A stretch of 20,372 bases of DNA, taken from NCBI GenBank assembly GCA_036521995.1, contig DATDGR010000057.1, positions 1 to 20,372 of the forward strand, in the 5' to 3' direction. This DNA comes from Gp13-AA77 sp036521995. GTDB lineage: Bacteria; Acidobacteriota; Terriglobia; UBA7540. The translations under genes and the position numbers were made by a program. Positions within the stretch are counted from its first letter, which is position 1, and each line of letters begins with the position of its first letter. Positions 14,376 through 20,372 of this stretch are shown in pieces. The notes below the pieces were generated by a model, which saw nothing but the letters and a program-made list of their open reading frames with translations, did not search any database and was not told the DNA's origin.

Positions 14376-15371
14376 ATGACCGCACCTCTCCCCACGGACC
14401 GCCGCCTCGACAAGCTGATCCATCTGCTGGTTGAAAACGCCACGGTGGTGGTGCCCGGCCCGAAGATTGCCAGGCAGACCGGCGTCTCACGCGCGACCGT
14501 CTGGAACTGGATCGAAAAGCTGAGAGCGCTCGGGGTTGAAATCAAAGGCCACCCGGCCACGGGCTACCAGCTCGCCAGGCTCCCGGACCTGCTGATGCCC
14601 GGCCTCCTGCGGCGCGAGCTCGGCGAGGGCGAGCTGGGACACAAGATGGTGCATTACTTCCGGGTCGATTCCACCAACACCGTTGCCCTGCGCCTGGCGG
14701 CGGAGGGCGCCGCACACGGAACGGTCGTGCTGGCCGAGGAGCAGACGGCCGGACGCGGGCGTTTTGGACGCACCTGGTACTCCGAAAGATCGACCGGGAT
14801 CTATTTCTCCATCATCTTGCGGCCGCCGCTCGCGCCCGCTGCTGCTCCTGCCCTCACGCTCATGGCGGGTGTGGCGGCTCAAGCAGCCGTGGAGCGGGTC
14901 ACCGGACTTGCGGCCGACATTCGCTGGCCAAACGACCTGCTGCTAGGCGGCAAGAAGCTGTGCGGGATACTGACTGAGATGAACGCCGAAGTGGACCGAC
15001 TCCACGCCGCCGTGATCGGCATTGGAGTGAACGTGAATCACCGCCAGATTCCTGCGGAACTGCGCCCGATTGCCACTTCCCTGCTCCTGGAGGGCGGAAA
15101 GGCGTACGCGCGCGCTCAGATTCTGGCGGCACTTCTGAGGGAGATCGAGCAGCATTACCATCTCCTCCTCAAGGAAGGCAGCGAGCCCATTGTCCGCCGT
15201 TGGATGGCCGTCTCTACCTACGCCTCCGGCAAGCGCATTCGCGTGATCAGCGGCGCCGGCGAATTCCAGGCCACGACGGCCGGCCTCGATCGGAGCGGCT
15301 CGCTGCGAGTCCGGCGCGATGACGGGAGCGAAGAGTTGCTAGTGGCTGGCGAGATTGCCGAAGTAAAATGA
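14376..15371 (+). CDS. birA: Biotin-protein ligase / biotin repressor
   Basis: A 331-aa enzyme that activates biotin as biotinyl-AMP and attaches it to the carrier domain of acetyl-CoA carboxylase and similar enzymes. An N-terminal winged-helix segment (residues ~8-65, with ARQTGVSRATVWNWIEKLR as the recognition part) makes it the bifunctional class, so it may also repress biotin genes. The catalytic domain shows G126-RGRFGR-132 (biotinyl-AMP loop), RWPNDLLLGGKKLCGILTE (W184 onward) and GIGVNVN. The C-terminal SH3-like cap ends in EELLVAGEIAEVK. The ATG at 14376 and a TTG at 14370 differ by two residues; neither has a good ribosome binding site. Its stop codon overlaps the ATG of a 29-codon ORF (ATGA). 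Confidence 0.94.
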   Translation: MTAPLPTDRRLDKLIHLLVENATVVVPGPKIARQTGVSRATVWNWIEKLRALGVEIKGHPATGYQLARLPDLLMPGLLRRELGEGELGHKMVHYFRVDSTNTVALRLAAEGAAHGTVVLAEEQTAGRGRFGRTWYSERSTGIYFSIILRPPLAPAAAPALTLMAGVAAQAAVERVTGLAADIRWPNDLLLGGKKLCGILTEMNAEVDRLHAAVIGIGVNVNHRQIPAELRPIATSLLLEGGKAYARAQILAALLREIEQHYHLLLKEGSEPIVRRWMAVSTYASGKRIRVISGAGEFQATTAGLDRSGSLRVRRDDGSEELLVAGEIAEVK

Positions 15372-15457
15372 ACGCGTTAGCTCGGCTAGATTCCACTTGG
15401 CCAGTGACGACGGATCTCCTGTTGGAGGGCACAGTTTGCGGGCTCCAGAGGGCTTGA
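15368..15457 (+). CDS. 29-aa ORF bridging birA and rfaE1
   Basis: ATG at 15368 overlaps the birA stop (ATGA). The frame encodes MNALARLDSTWPVTTDLLLE and nine more residues, and its TGA at 15455-15457 shares its last base with the ATG of rfaE1 (TGATG). It spans the whole gap with no spare base. A ribosome ending birA could restart here and pass directly to rfaE1. The peptide has no motif I recognise and no strong ribosome binding site, so it may act only as a coupling device, or be chance. Confidence 0.35.
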   Translation: MNALARLDSTWPVTTDLLLEGTVCGLQRA

Positions 15458-16479
15458 TGAACTTGCGCGCCGCTGATCGCGCCCGGTTGACACGCGTGGT
15501 CGGGCGGCTCGGGGGCAAGCCCATCGTGCTGCTAGGTGATCTCGTGGCTGACGAATTCGTCTACGGCGAGATCGCCCGGGTTTCACGGGAGGCGCCGGTG
15601 CTGATCCTGAAGGAGCGTGAGAAGAGGATCGTTCCGGGCGGCGGCGCAAACGCGGCCAATAACCTGGCGGATCTGGGCGTGCGGCTTACGCTGTTGGGCG
15701 CGGCGGGTGAAGACGAGGCGGGCGATGCGCTGGTCGCTTACTTCAAGGCCAAGGGAGTGGCGGTGGAAGGGGTGGTGCGTCCCAGAGGCTACCGCACTCC
15801 CACCAAGTCGCGCCTCCTGGGATCTCTCGGGCACGGCCGTCCGCAGCAAATCGTACGGGTCGATCGCGAGCCTCTGGGGCCGCTTGATGCACGACTGCGG
15901 AGAAGCTTGACCGCGAGCGCGGCTAGGAGCCTGCCGCAGGCGGCCGCGCTCCTTGTTTCTGACTACGGCTACGGCGCCACCGGCCCGTCTGAGGTGGATT
16001 GGCTCCGCCGGCGCCGTGACGGACGATCTGCTCATCATCCGCCGATCACGCTGGACTCGCGCTATCGCCTGCGCAGCTACAAGGGTGTGACGGCTGCCAC
16101 CCCCAACGAGCCGGAGATGGAGCAGGCCTTTGGACCCCCTGTTGGCGACCGGCTCGAAGTGCTCGATCGCATGGCGGCGTCACTGCTCAAGCGCCAGAGG
16201 TTTGAGGCTCTTGTCGTAACGCGCGGGCGCGAGGGCATGGTGCTTTACGAGCCGGGAGAGGCGCGGCAATCGCTCGGCATCTTCGGCTCCGATCAGGTGG
16301 CTGACGTTACCGGAGCCGGTGATACGGTGGTCGCCGTCTTCACGGCCGCGCTCGCCGCCGGGGCCGATTTCCTGGATGCTGCCAGGCTAGCCAATTGTGC
16401 CGGCGGAATGGTAGTGATGAAGAGCGGCACCGCCACCGTGACGTCGCGCGAGCTGCGGGAGGCCATCAAGAACGCATGA
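15457..16479 (+). CDS. rfaE1: D-glycero-beta-D-manno-heptose-7-phosphate kinase (RfaE domain I)
   Basis: A 340-aa PfkB-family sugar kinase that phosphorylates heptose 7-phosphate at C1 in ADP-heptose synthesis for LPS. The N-terminal region shows VLLGDLVADEFVYGEIARVS. The PfkB signature GGGANAANNLADLG starts at G61. The C-terminal ATP/anion-hole motif is DVTGAGDTVVAVF with catalytic D289. The overall pattern (EIARVSREAPV, PTKSRLL, LDSRYRLRSYKGVTAATPNEPE) is specific to the RfaE/HldE kinase rather than fructokinases. The ATG at 15457 with GAGG 6 nt upstream is favoured over an in-frame TTG at 15397. The stop overlaps the next start by ATGA. The kinase and adenylyltransferase are separate here rather than fused as in E. 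coli HldE. Confidence 0.93.
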   Translation: MNLRAADRARLTRVVGRLGGKPIVLLGDLVADEFVYGEIARVSREAPVLILKEREKRIVPGGGANAANNLADLGVRLTLLGAAGEDEAGDALVAYFKAKGVAVEGVVRPRGYRTPTKSRLLGSLGHGRPQQIVRVDREPLGPLDARLRRSLTASAARSLPQAAALLVSDYGYGATGPSEVDWLRRRRDGRSAHHPPITLDSRYRLRSYKGVTAATPNEPEMEQAFGPPVGDRLEVLDRMAASLLKRQRFEALVVTRGREGMVLYEPGEARQSLGIFGSDQVADVTGAGDTVVAVFTAALAAGADFLDAARLANCAGGMVVMKSGTATVTSRELREAIKNA

Positions 16480-17027
16480 GTCCCGCAGGCGCCCACGAAC
16501 GTGACGGCCTGACGAGCGCAGGCCGGATTGTCCCCCGTCGCGAGCTGCAGGCGCTCGGCAAGCGTCTGCGCGCACAGGGACAACGAATTGCTTTCGCCAA
16601 CGGCTGCTTCGACTTGGTGCACGTCGGCCACGTCCGCTATCTGGAAGCCGCACGCCCGGAAGGTGATGTCCTGGTGGTCGGGGTCAACGGTGACGACGCC
16701 GTCCGCACCCTGAAGGGTCAGGGCCGGCCGTTGCTCCCGGCCGGAGCTCGCGCCGAGCTTGTGGCGGCCCTGGCGGCCGTGGACTACGTGGTGATCTTCG
16801 ATGAGCTGAACGCGGAGGCGGTGCTCACGGATTTGTGCCCCGACGTGCACTGCAAGGGCACCGACTACACCGAGGAAAATGTTCCCGAACGCGAGGTGGT
16901 TCGCCGCCTTGGCGGTGTCGTACGCATCGTGGGCGACGCCAAGGATCACTCCACCCGGGAGATGCTGGTTGAGATTGCGGGGCGGTCGGGCCCGCTGAAA
17001 GGCAAAGGCCGCAACGCACGGGAGTGA
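16476..17027 (+). CDS. rfaE2: D-glycero-beta-D-manno-heptose 1-phosphate adenylyltransferase (RfaE domain II)
   Basis: A 183-aa cytidylyltransferase-fold enzyme that turns heptose 1-phosphate into ADP-heptose. The nucleotidyltransferase HxGH motif is H49-V-G-H52 in NGCFDLVHVGHVRYLEAA. Further RfaE2 hallmarks are VGVNGDDAVRTLKG, GRPLLPAGARAELVAAL, the CKGTDYTEENVPE segment and HSTREM (where many relatives have STT). The ATG at 16476 lies inside the rfaE1 stop (ATGA), the usual sign of translational coupling. Compared with the typical ~160-aa enzyme it has about 20 extra N-terminal residues and a short Gly/Lys/Arg tail. Its partner kinase is directly upstream and the heptosyltransferase directly downstream. 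Confidence 0.93.
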   Translation: MSPAGAHERDGLTSAGRIVPRRELQALGKRLRAQGQRIAFANGCFDLVHVGHVRYLEAARPEGDVLVVGVNGDDAVRTLKGQGRPLLPAGARAELVAALAAVDYVVIFDELNAEAVLTDLCPDVHCKGTDYTEENVPEREVVRRLGGVVRIVGDAKDHSTREMLVEIAGRSGPLKGKGRNARE

Positions 17028-17080
17028 AGGGTTGAGGCCAAAGGCCGGATTCATGTTTGACCATCGGCCGGATGAGATGA

Positions 17081-18145
17081 ATGCCGAGGATTCTCGTTAT
17101 CCGCCTCAGCTCGATCGGTGACATCGTCCATACGCTTCCGGCAGTGGCCGCGCTCGGACAAAGCTTACCCCAGGCCGAGATTGGCTGGGCTGTCGAGAGT
17201 CGTTACGCGGAGCTCGTGGAACAGAATCCCTTCGTCCGGCGCGTCATCGGGCTCGACACCCTCGGATGGCGGAGGCGCTGGAAGTCTCTCGCCACGGTCA
17301 AAGACGCCGTCGGGAGCCTGGGGAAGATTCGACGTTTCCGGCCCGATTTTGCGCTTGATTTTCAGGGTCTCGTGAAGTCAGCGGCCCTCGCCCGGCTCAG
17401 CGGTGCCACTCGCCGTCTTGGATTCGGCAGGCCGTGGCTCCGCGAGAGCTGGGCTGGCAGCTTCTACACCGAGCAAGCTGAAGCTCAGGGCCGGACGCAT
17501 GTGGTGGAGGAAAACCTGGCGCTGGTGGAGCGGCTAGGCGTGCCGCCGGTGCCGCGAGAATGCTGGCAGTTTCTGCTGCCAGGCTCGGCCTCAGCCGACG
17601 ATCGGATTGGGCAGCGCGTGGCGGCTCTCGGCGTTCGACGGTTCGTGGTTGTCAACCCCGGCGGCGGCTGGATCAGCAAGCGCTGGGCGCCGGAGCGATA
17701 CGCGGAGTTGGTCCAGGAGTTCGGTCAAGACGAAGATTGCGCTGTACTCATGACGGGCTCTCCCTCGGAAGAGCCGATGATTCGCGGAATTCTGGAGCAA
17801 GCCCGGGCGCCGCGGGCGCATTACTTCCCCTCGACCCTGGTGGAGTTCATCGCGCTCGCACGGCGGGCGACACTGTTTGTGGGCGGCGACACGGGCCCAC
17901 TGCATATCGCGGCTGCTGTCGGGACACCGATCGTGGCCATCTACGGGCCCACCAACCCTGTGCGCAACGGTCCCTTCGCTGCCGAGGATATTACTCTCCG
18001 GAGCCCAAGCTTTGCCGATCAGGAACAGCGGCGTACGCACTGGCACTTGGGCCAGACCAAGGCCACGAGGCACCTTCAGGACGTTACGGTGGAGGCTGTG
18101 CGGGAGGCAATCCGGCGGAGGCTGGCGGCTGCTCATGGGGCTTAG
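17081..18145 (+). CDS. waaC: LPS heptosyltransferase I-like glycosyltransferase (family 9)
   Basis: A 354-aa GT9 enzyme predicted to transfer heptose from ADP-heptose to Kdo in the LPS inner core, on the cytoplasmic face of the inner membrane. The N-terminal acceptor-side motif RLSSIGDIVHTLP (residues 8-20) contains the expected catalytic Asp D14. DFQGLVKSAALARLSG follows, resembling WaaC more than WaaF. The donor domain begins VVNPGGGWISKRWAPERY and holds the GGDTGPLHIAAAVGTP motif (D270, H275) and YGPTNPVRNGP. Length is usual. The start ATG 17081 has only a weak GAG-type ribosome binding site; 53 nt separate it from rfaE2. Its last 11 bases overlap the next gene. WaaC rather than another heptosyltransferase is likely but not certain. 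Confidence 0.87.
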   Translation: MPRILVIRLSSIGDIVHTLPAVAALGQSLPQAEIGWAVESRYAELVEQNPFVRRVIGLDTLGWRRRWKSLATVKDAVGSLGKIRRFRPDFALDFQGLVKSAALARLSGATRRLGFGRPWLRESWAGSFYTEQAEAQGRTHVVEENLALVERLGVPPVPRECWQFLLPGSASADDRIGQRVAALGVRRFVVVNPGGGWISKRWAPERYAELVQEFGQDEDCAVLMTGSPSEEPMIRGILEQARAPRAHYFPSTLVEFIALARRATLFVGGDTGPLHIAAAVGTPIVAIYGPTNPVRNGPFAAEDITLRSPSFADQEQRRTHWHLGQTKATRHLQDVTVEAVREAIRRRLAAAHGA

Positions 18146-18710
18146 ACGGGACAAATACGATGCCTGGGCTGCTCGCTGGCGAGTATCCCTGGGGCTCACT
18201 TTGAGCATCGCCTACTTGGGGCTGGCTCAACCGACAATTGGATTACTGGTGGCGGGCGGCGCTGTCGCGCTGGTTGGACTGGCTCTGAGGGCCTGGGCTG
18301 CGGGCCACCTCGAGAAAGGCGCAAGTTTGGCTACGGCAGGACCCTACGCTCTCACGCGCAACCCGCTCTACCTGGGCAGCGGCTTGATTGGCGCCGGCTT
18401 TGCAATCGCAGGCCGCTCCGTAGTGATCGCAGTGGCCTTCGCCGCGCTGCTCATCTTCATTTACGCCCCGGTGATCCGCCGCGAGGAAGAATTTCTTCGG
18501 GTGAAATTCGGCGAGCATTACCGGCGCTACGCCGAACACGTGCCGTTGCTTCTTCCACGGCCTGGTGTGCGCCTTGCTTCCGCTGAACGATTTCGCTGGT
18601 CACGCTACAAGCATAATCGCGAGTATGAAGCTGCGCTCGGGTATGTGGCAGCGATGGGCTTACTTACTCTGAAAATGATGCTCCGGCGCAGGCTGTCTGA
18701 CTTCCTTTAG
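18135..18710 (+). CDS. Isoprenylcysteine carboxyl methyltransferase/phospholipid methyltransferase-like membrane protein
   Basis: A 191-aa integral membrane protein of the ICMT/PEMT type (S-adenosylmethionine-dependent methylation of lipid-linked or small substrates). Hydrophobic stretches lie at about residues 17-32, 36-52 and 75-110. The family signature is HLEKGASLATAGPYALTRNP followed by LYLGS, then EEEFLRVKFGEHYRRYAEHV, the usual end of the catalytic part. An additional ~40-residue basic tail carries a hydrophobic stretch (AALGYVAAMGLLTL). The ATG at 18135 overlaps the end of waaC by 11 nt; GGAGG lies 13 nt upstream. The substrate is unknown; its place after the heptose genes hints at envelope lipid or sugar modification, which is inference. 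Confidence 0.82.
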   Translation: MGLRRDKYDAWAARWRVSLGLTLSIAYLGLAQPTIGLLVAGGAVALVGLALRAWAAGHLEKGASLATAGPYALTRNPLYLGSGLIGAGFAIAGRSVVIAVAFAALLIFIYAPVIRREEEFLRVKFGEHYRRYAEHVPLLLPRPGVRLASAERFRWSRYKHNREYEAALGYVAAMGLLTLKMMLRRRLSDFL

Positions 18711-18736
18711 GGGAGAGGCGCGTCTAATTCAACCGT

Positions 18737-19636
18737 ATGGATTCGCTCAAGCGCCGTTTTGCACTGCTGGCGATCGTCCCGATCACACTGCTGCTGACGC
18801 CGACAGCCGGTGAACCCGGGAGATTGCCGCTGGCCTTCGCCCCGGGTGAGAAGCTTACGTATTCAGTGACGTGGTCGGTGTTCGACGCCGGTGAGGTGAC
18901 GGCCGCGCTCCAGCAGGCTTCCAACGGCGCCCAGGATGACTATGAGTTCGTCACCACAGCGCGGTCACACGGCTTCGTTTCGGTCCTCTACAACCTGGAC
19001 GACGAATTCAGATCACGATTCAATCCGGACACGCTGTGCTCGGGCGGAATCTCGAAGCGAGTGGTCGAAGGCCACCGGCGCAAGCAGACCGACATTGTTT
19101 TCGACCGCACGCGAGAATTGGCCATTCTCGATGAGCGGAACCTTGCCAAGCCCAATGAGCCCGCCAAGCACGATCAGCATCCGATTCCGTCTTGTGTTCA
19201 AGACGTGGTGTCGGCCTTCTACTTTCTCCGCAGCCAGCCGATGAAGGTTGGGGATCGGATCACGATGCCCGTCAATGATGGCTCCAAAACCACCCAGGTA
19301 ACCGTCGAGGTTCAGGCGCGAGAGCAGATCAATACCCCGCTCGGCCGCCGGTATGCCTTCCGCGTCGAACCGACTGTCTTCGGCAGCCTATACAAGCGCC
19401 AGGGGCGAATGCTGATCTGGTTCAGTGACGATGAAAGACGATTGCCGCTCCGCATTAAGGCCGTGATTTCGGTCGGAACCATCACCGGCACACTCAAATC
19501 GGTCCAAGGGAGTCCGGCGATAGGTGTCTCGAACGGTGGCTCAGCGGCGATCAGCACAGGCGACTCATCGGACGCCGTGCGCGACGGATCAAGGCAAAAC
19601 CAACCGTCCGCCGCGAAAGGTCCAGACCGCGAATAG
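18737..19636 (+). CDS. DUF3108 family exported protein
   Basis: A 299-aa protein of the DUF3108 family (function unknown, periplasmic or outer-membrane associated in Gram-negatives). A signal peptide covers about residues 1-25 (MDSLKRRFALLAIVPITLLL). The mature part starts LAFAPGEKLTYSVTWSVFDA, the family hallmark, and continues with alternating beta-strand patterns to LPLRIKAVISVGTITGTL near residue 250. The last ~45 residues are Ser/Gly/Asp-rich and look disordered. The start at 18737 has no ribosome binding site nearby (a GGGGAGAGG lies about 18 nt upstream), but a TCTAAT box (5 of 6 to TATAAT) ends 8 nt before it, which would suit a leaderless transcript. Its 3' end overlaps the convergent ComEC-like gene by 48 bp. 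Confidence 0.85.
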   Translation: MDSLKRRFALLAIVPITLLLTPTAGEPGRLPLAFAPGEKLTYSVTWSVFDAGEVTAALQQASNGAQDDYEFVTTARSHGFVSVLYNLDDEFRSRFNPDTLCSGGISKRVVEGHRRKQTDIVFDRTRELAILDERNLAKPNEPAKHDQHPIPSCVQDVVSAFYFLRSQPMKVGDRITMPVNDGSKTTQVTVEVQAREQINTPLGRRYAFRVEPTVFGSLYKRQGRMLIWFSDDERRLPLRIKAVISVGTITGTLKSVQGSPAIGVSNGGSAAISTGDSSDAVRDGSRQNQPSAAKGPDRE

Positions 19637-20372
19637 GGATCCCCGCATCTCCACGGTCGTTGCCCCCTGAAGGTCGGTTCGCAAGAAATGGATGCTGCTC
19701 GCCTCCGGCTGCGGAACGGCGGCAACGCTAGGGTTTTCGCGGGGGCCGGACCCCGGAGCGACCACCACGATCCGTGGCGCTACTTTCTGCAGCAGGTCAC
19801 TCGCGGCCGAAGTCATCGTCTCGCCATCGGTCGCGAAGACCAGGCTTCGCACGTCCACGCCGGCGTGGAGGAGCGGCTGCGCTGCCGGGCCGGACAGGCC
19901 CTCGGCCACCAGCGCTGAACCTTCGTGATTCACGATCCGAAAGCTCAGGGGCGGATCGCCGGCACTCGCACCTCCCCGCGTTCCTGAAGGAAGCCCGAAA
20001 ACCTCGAAGAGGGTTGAGCCTAGCCGGAGACTCTCACCGGGCCGAACCTCGCGCTCTGCGGTGCCGCGTCGGCGGGCTTCTTCCCAAAGGCGCTGCCAGG
20101 CCACCGACGTGGAATCATTGTTGGGCTGAGCCGCCAAAATGGCTGGATACCAGATTTCGGCGACCGCGAAGTTTTGGAGGATGGACTCGAAGCCGTCGAG
20201 GTTGCCGCTCGGGATCACGGCCACTTCAAGACGCTTGACTCGCCGGGACCACAAGTAGGGCGAGACGATGTTTTCTCCGGGATCCCAGCGCTTGGCGGGC
20301 GCGAAGGCCGCAAGTCTGGCAGGTCCGGCGCCGCCGGCCCCGATCAAGACCGCCAGTCGCCCCGGAAGGACC
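19589..20372 (-). CDS. ComEC/Rec2-type protein, C-terminal metallo-beta-lactamase domain (N-terminus beyond right edge)
   Basis: About 260 C-terminal residues, open through the right edge. They match the C-terminal domain of ComEC/Rec2 DNA-uptake channel proteins: RWDPGENIVSPYLWSRRVKRLE, then ILQNFAVAEIWYP, GESLRLGSTLFEVFGLPSG, PPLSFRIVNHEGSALVAEGLS and a C-terminal GATTVEMRGSLFAVWTF. In intact relatives the strand after 'SRGIRRLD' leads into HxHxDH metal ligands. Here it reads VAVIPSGNLDGFES (about 20224-20180), with no histidine, and the earlier D in the 'DAGG' turn is G (IGAGG). The nuclease or phosphodiesterase site therefore appears lost while the fold is kept. It cannot be said from this window whether the membrane channel part is intact. 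The 3' end runs 48 bp into the convergent DUF3108 gene. Confidence 0.75.
   Translation of the reverse strand, partial: VLPGRLAVLIGAGGAGPARLAAFAPAKRWDPGENIVSPYLWSRRVKRLEVAVIPSGNLDGFESILQNFAVAEIWYPAILAAQPNNDSTSVAWQRLWEEARRRGTAEREVRPGESLRLGSTLFEVFGLPSGTRGGASAGDPPLSFRIVNHEGSALVAEGLSGPAAQPLLHAGVDVRSLVFATDGETMTSAASDLLQKVAPRIVVVAPGSGPRENPSVAAVPQPEASSIHFLRTDLQGATTVEMRGSLFAVWTFRGGRLVLP

Noticed and set aside
1..20372. CRISPR arrays, tRNA or rRNA genes, insertion-sequence transposases, phage genes
   Set aside because: Scanned for by eye: no regular direct repeats with spacers, no tRNA-like TTCGANTC arms in a cloverleaf context, and no transposase, integrase or phage protein motifs.

Overview
The window is GC-rich bacterial chromosome from a Gram-negative organism. 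The best guess is an Acidobacteriota (acidobacterial) soil-type genome. This rests on complete heptose-LPS core genes, secreted S9D-type and family-VIII-type hydrolases, a secreted-protein family ending in a 'KPKNILVFDRE'-like motif that I associate with acidobacteria, and a double CxxC zinc-ribbon protein. The taxonomic call is an inference from gene content; nothing in the window proves it.

Layout. (1) 1-2856, minus strand: the 5' part of mtaB (tRNA t6A methylthiotransferase, cut by the left edge), a small two-zinc-ribbon protein, rpsU (bS21) with a clear sigma70-type promoter, and a MATE efflux transporter. (2) 3305-5740, plus strand: two exported serine hydrolases, a beta-lactamase-fold esterase (class C/family VIII type) and an alpha/beta-hydrolase esterase. 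(3) 5741-7401: a decayed patch. It holds a DUF4160/DUF2442 gene pair in which both members are broken (an in-frame TAG, and an apparent 64-bp insertion that shifts the frame), a palindrome-bounded repeat-like unit, an intact small zinc-ribbon gene, and a frameshifted fragment of a secreted-protein family. (4) 7556-10117: a large secreted prolyl-oligopeptidase/glutamyl-endopeptidase-like S9 peptidase, preceded by a possible 24-aa leader ORF. (5) 10118-11430: 1.3 kb with little or no convincing coding sequence, containing palindromes and the valS promoter and leader. (6) 11431-18710, plus strand: valS, birA, rfaE1, rfaE2, a heptosyltransferase (waaC-like) and an isoprenylcysteine-methyltransferase-like membrane enzyme. 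They are tightly packed and several starts overlap the preceding stop. (7) 18737-19636: a DUF3108 protein, convergent with and overlapping by 48 bp a minus-strand ComEC-type metallo-beta-lactamase domain that runs off the right edge.

How the genes fit together: rfaE1 and rfaE2 phosphorylate and then adenylylate heptose to make the ADP-heptose precursor. The heptosyltransferase next door adds heptose to Kdo in the LPS inner core. ValS and BirA are housekeeping enzymes at the head of the same plus-strand block. The two esterases and the S9 peptidase carry likely export signals and suggest a polymer- or peptide-degrading lifestyle.

I found no convincing new multi-gene system. The observations most worth checking are the doubly broken DUF4160/DUF2442 pair with its clean 64-bp insertion, a 29-aa ORF that exactly bridges birA and rfaE1 by start/stop overlaps, the ComEC metallo-beta-lactamase domain that has lost its metal-binding motif, several -10 boxes placed so close to start codons that leaderless mRNAs are likely, and the structured gene-poor region before valS.
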